A DNA stretch of 6,086 nt, taken from Elusimicrobiota bacterium (GTDB lineage Bacteria; Elusimicrobiota; Elusimicrobia; F11). Where the stretch lies: positions 1 through 6,086 of the forward strand of contig JAKLIS010000094.1 in NCBI GenBank assembly GCA_022709485.1. The letters run 5' to 3'. Shown here one piece after another: positions 5,466 through 6,086 of the stretch. A model generated the notes under the pieces. The model was not told where the DNA came from and ran no database searches. It saw nothing but the letters and a program-made list of their open reading frames with translations. The translations under genes were made by a program, and so were the position numbers. The first letter of the stretch is position 1. Every line of letters starts with the position of its first letter.

Positions 5466-5492
5466 TTGTTGATATTGAGATATTTTTATAAC
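5466..5492 (+). promoter_or_regulatory. Candidate promoter for msrA in an AT-rich tract
   Basis: TATAAC (5487-5492, 5 of 6 to the -10 consensus) is preceded by TTGTTG (5466-5471, 3 of 6) at a short 15-base spacing, inside an AT-rich run. Transcription would start near 5500, about 40 bases before ATG 5538. The -10 box is good, but the -35 and the spacing are poor. Confidence 0.3.
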
Positions 5493-5537
5493 CACCCAAA
5501 TTCTTCTGTAGAACTTCCTCCTGGGAGAGACCGGCCC

Positions 5538-6086
5538 ATGGATTGGAATTTTTGGGCTCAACCGATGTTAGAAGAAAGGGGGCAGAATAAGACTGTGAAA
5601 CTTAATGATTTGATTAACATCGCGTTGCTTCTGGTTGTTTTAGCGTTTGTTTTTTTTCTGAGCGCGGCGGCAACCCCCAAACAAAAGGAAACCGCTATGG
5701 AAAAGACTGAATTCAAGATTGCCACTTTTGCCGGAGGATGTTTCTGGTGCATGGAACCTCCTTATAAAAATGTCCCCGGGGTAAAAGAGGTGACATCCGG
5801 TTACATGGGCGGGACAAAAGAAAACCCCACTTATGAGGAGGTTTCGACGGGCCAGACCGGTTATCTGGAATCTATTCAAATTCGCTATGACCCTGCGCAA
5901 GCGTCATACGAACAACTCCTGGACATCTTCTGGCGAAACGTGGATCCCACAGACACCGGCGGACAGTTTGCGGATCGGGGCACCCAATATAAAACCGCCA
6001 TTTTTTACCACGACGAAGTGCAACATAAGACGGCCTTTAAGTCGCGGGATGATTTGATCCAATCGGGCCGGTTTAAAAAACCAATT
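5538..6086 (+). CDS. msrA: Peptide methionine (S)-S-oxide reductase MsrA with N-terminal export/anchor segment (partial, 3' end outside window)
   Basis: An open frame of 183 codons runs to the window edge. The MsrA domain starts near residue 60, with FAGGCFWCMEPP; Cys68 is the catalytic nucleophile that forms a sulfenic acid on reducing the S-epimer of methionine sulfoxide. GVKEVTSGYMGG, NPTYEEVSTGQTGYLES, FWRNVDPTD and DRGTQYKTAIFY follow in family order. In the usual GHAE motif His-Ala is replaced by Tyr-Leu while the glutamate is kept. Before the domain is a hydrophobic run of about 17 residues ending SAAATP, so the enzyme is probably exported or membrane-anchored. ATG 5538 has GGGAG (5523-5527) at 10 bases. 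GTG 5595, behind a weaker AAAGGGGG site, would instead give a classic short signal peptide (MKLND then the hydrophobic run). ATG 5697 would give a cytosolic enzyme but lacks a good site. Cytosolic MsrA repairs oxidised proteins; an exported one would act on envelope proteins. It is divergent from ettA. Confidence 0.9.
   Translation, partial: MDWNFWAQPMLEERGQNKTVKLNDLINIALLLVVLAFVFFLSAAATPKQKETAMEKTEFKIATFAGGCFWCMEPPYKNVPGVKEVTSGYMGGTKENPTYEEVSTGQTGYLESIQIRYDPAQASYEQLLDIFWRNVDPTDTGGQFADRGTQYKTAIFYHDEVQHKTAFKSRDDLIQSGRFKKPI

Larger units (their letters stand above)
5271..5537. other. Divergent intergenic region between ettA and msrA
   Basis: This 267-base gap is the largest without a gene and must hold the control signals of both flanking genes. 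I see a weak ettA promoter on the complement, an AT-rich stretch at 5451-5492 that could serve msrA, and no strong hairpin or known RNA motif. Short open frames across 5240-5431 on the complement and 5214-5456 on the forward strand have no recognisable protein features, and both run into ettA out of frame. I do not call genes here. Confidence 0.6.

Noticed and set aside
1..6086. CRISPR array, tRNA, rRNA, transposase, phage or toxin-antitoxin genes
   Set aside because: Reading both strands shows no regularly spaced repeats, cloverleaf folds, rRNA-like segments or recognisable mobile-element proteins; the only repeats are the palindromic element copies.

Overview
The window looks like chromosome of a Gram-negative bacterium of moderate G+C. 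The evidence for Gram-negative is the C-terminal end of an RND-type efflux permease at the left edge; the other genes (EttA, PilZ, an EntS-like MFS exporter, MsrA) are spread too widely to fix the lineage. I see no rRNA, tRNA, CRISPR array, transposase or phage gene. Coding density is high, and the longest stretch without a gene is 267 bases (5271-5537).

Layout. Positions 1-872 are read rightward: the end of an RND efflux permease, a 65-residue two-helix membrane protein of the YgaP-like DUF2892 type, and a small GIY-YIG domain protein. Positions 864-5270 are read leftward, in transcription order ettA (ribosome-associated ABC-F ATPase), a PilZ-domain protein, an EntS-like MFS exporter, and a ModF/PhrA-like ABC ATPase that overlaps the exporter's stop codon by 8 bases. 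From 5538 a rightward msrA gene, with an N-terminal hydrophobic export or anchor segment, runs off the right edge. It is divergent from ettA.

How the genes fit together. The RND end and DUF2892 gene may share a transcript, but a hairpin-forming repeat lies between them. The MFS exporter and ABC ATPase look translationally coupled (ATGTCTAA overlap). That is odd because the ATPase has no ABC membrane partner nearby. EttA and MsrA are housekeeping or stress proteins sharing only an upstream region.

The most distinctive structure is a short imperfect-palindrome repeat with nested stems. One full copy lies at 154-231. A second, decayed copy at 777-843, with a fragment of the left end at 852-867, lies inside the 3' end of the GIY-YIG gene. 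The repeat supplies that protein's last 31 residues. The fragment also supplies the ABC gene's stop codon, and the convergent genes overlap by 9 bases as a result. I do not see a clearly new multi-gene system. The items worth checking are this repeat-built gene junction, the MFS-ATPase pair, the cysteine-bearing PilZ protein and the possible leaderless start of the PilZ gene.
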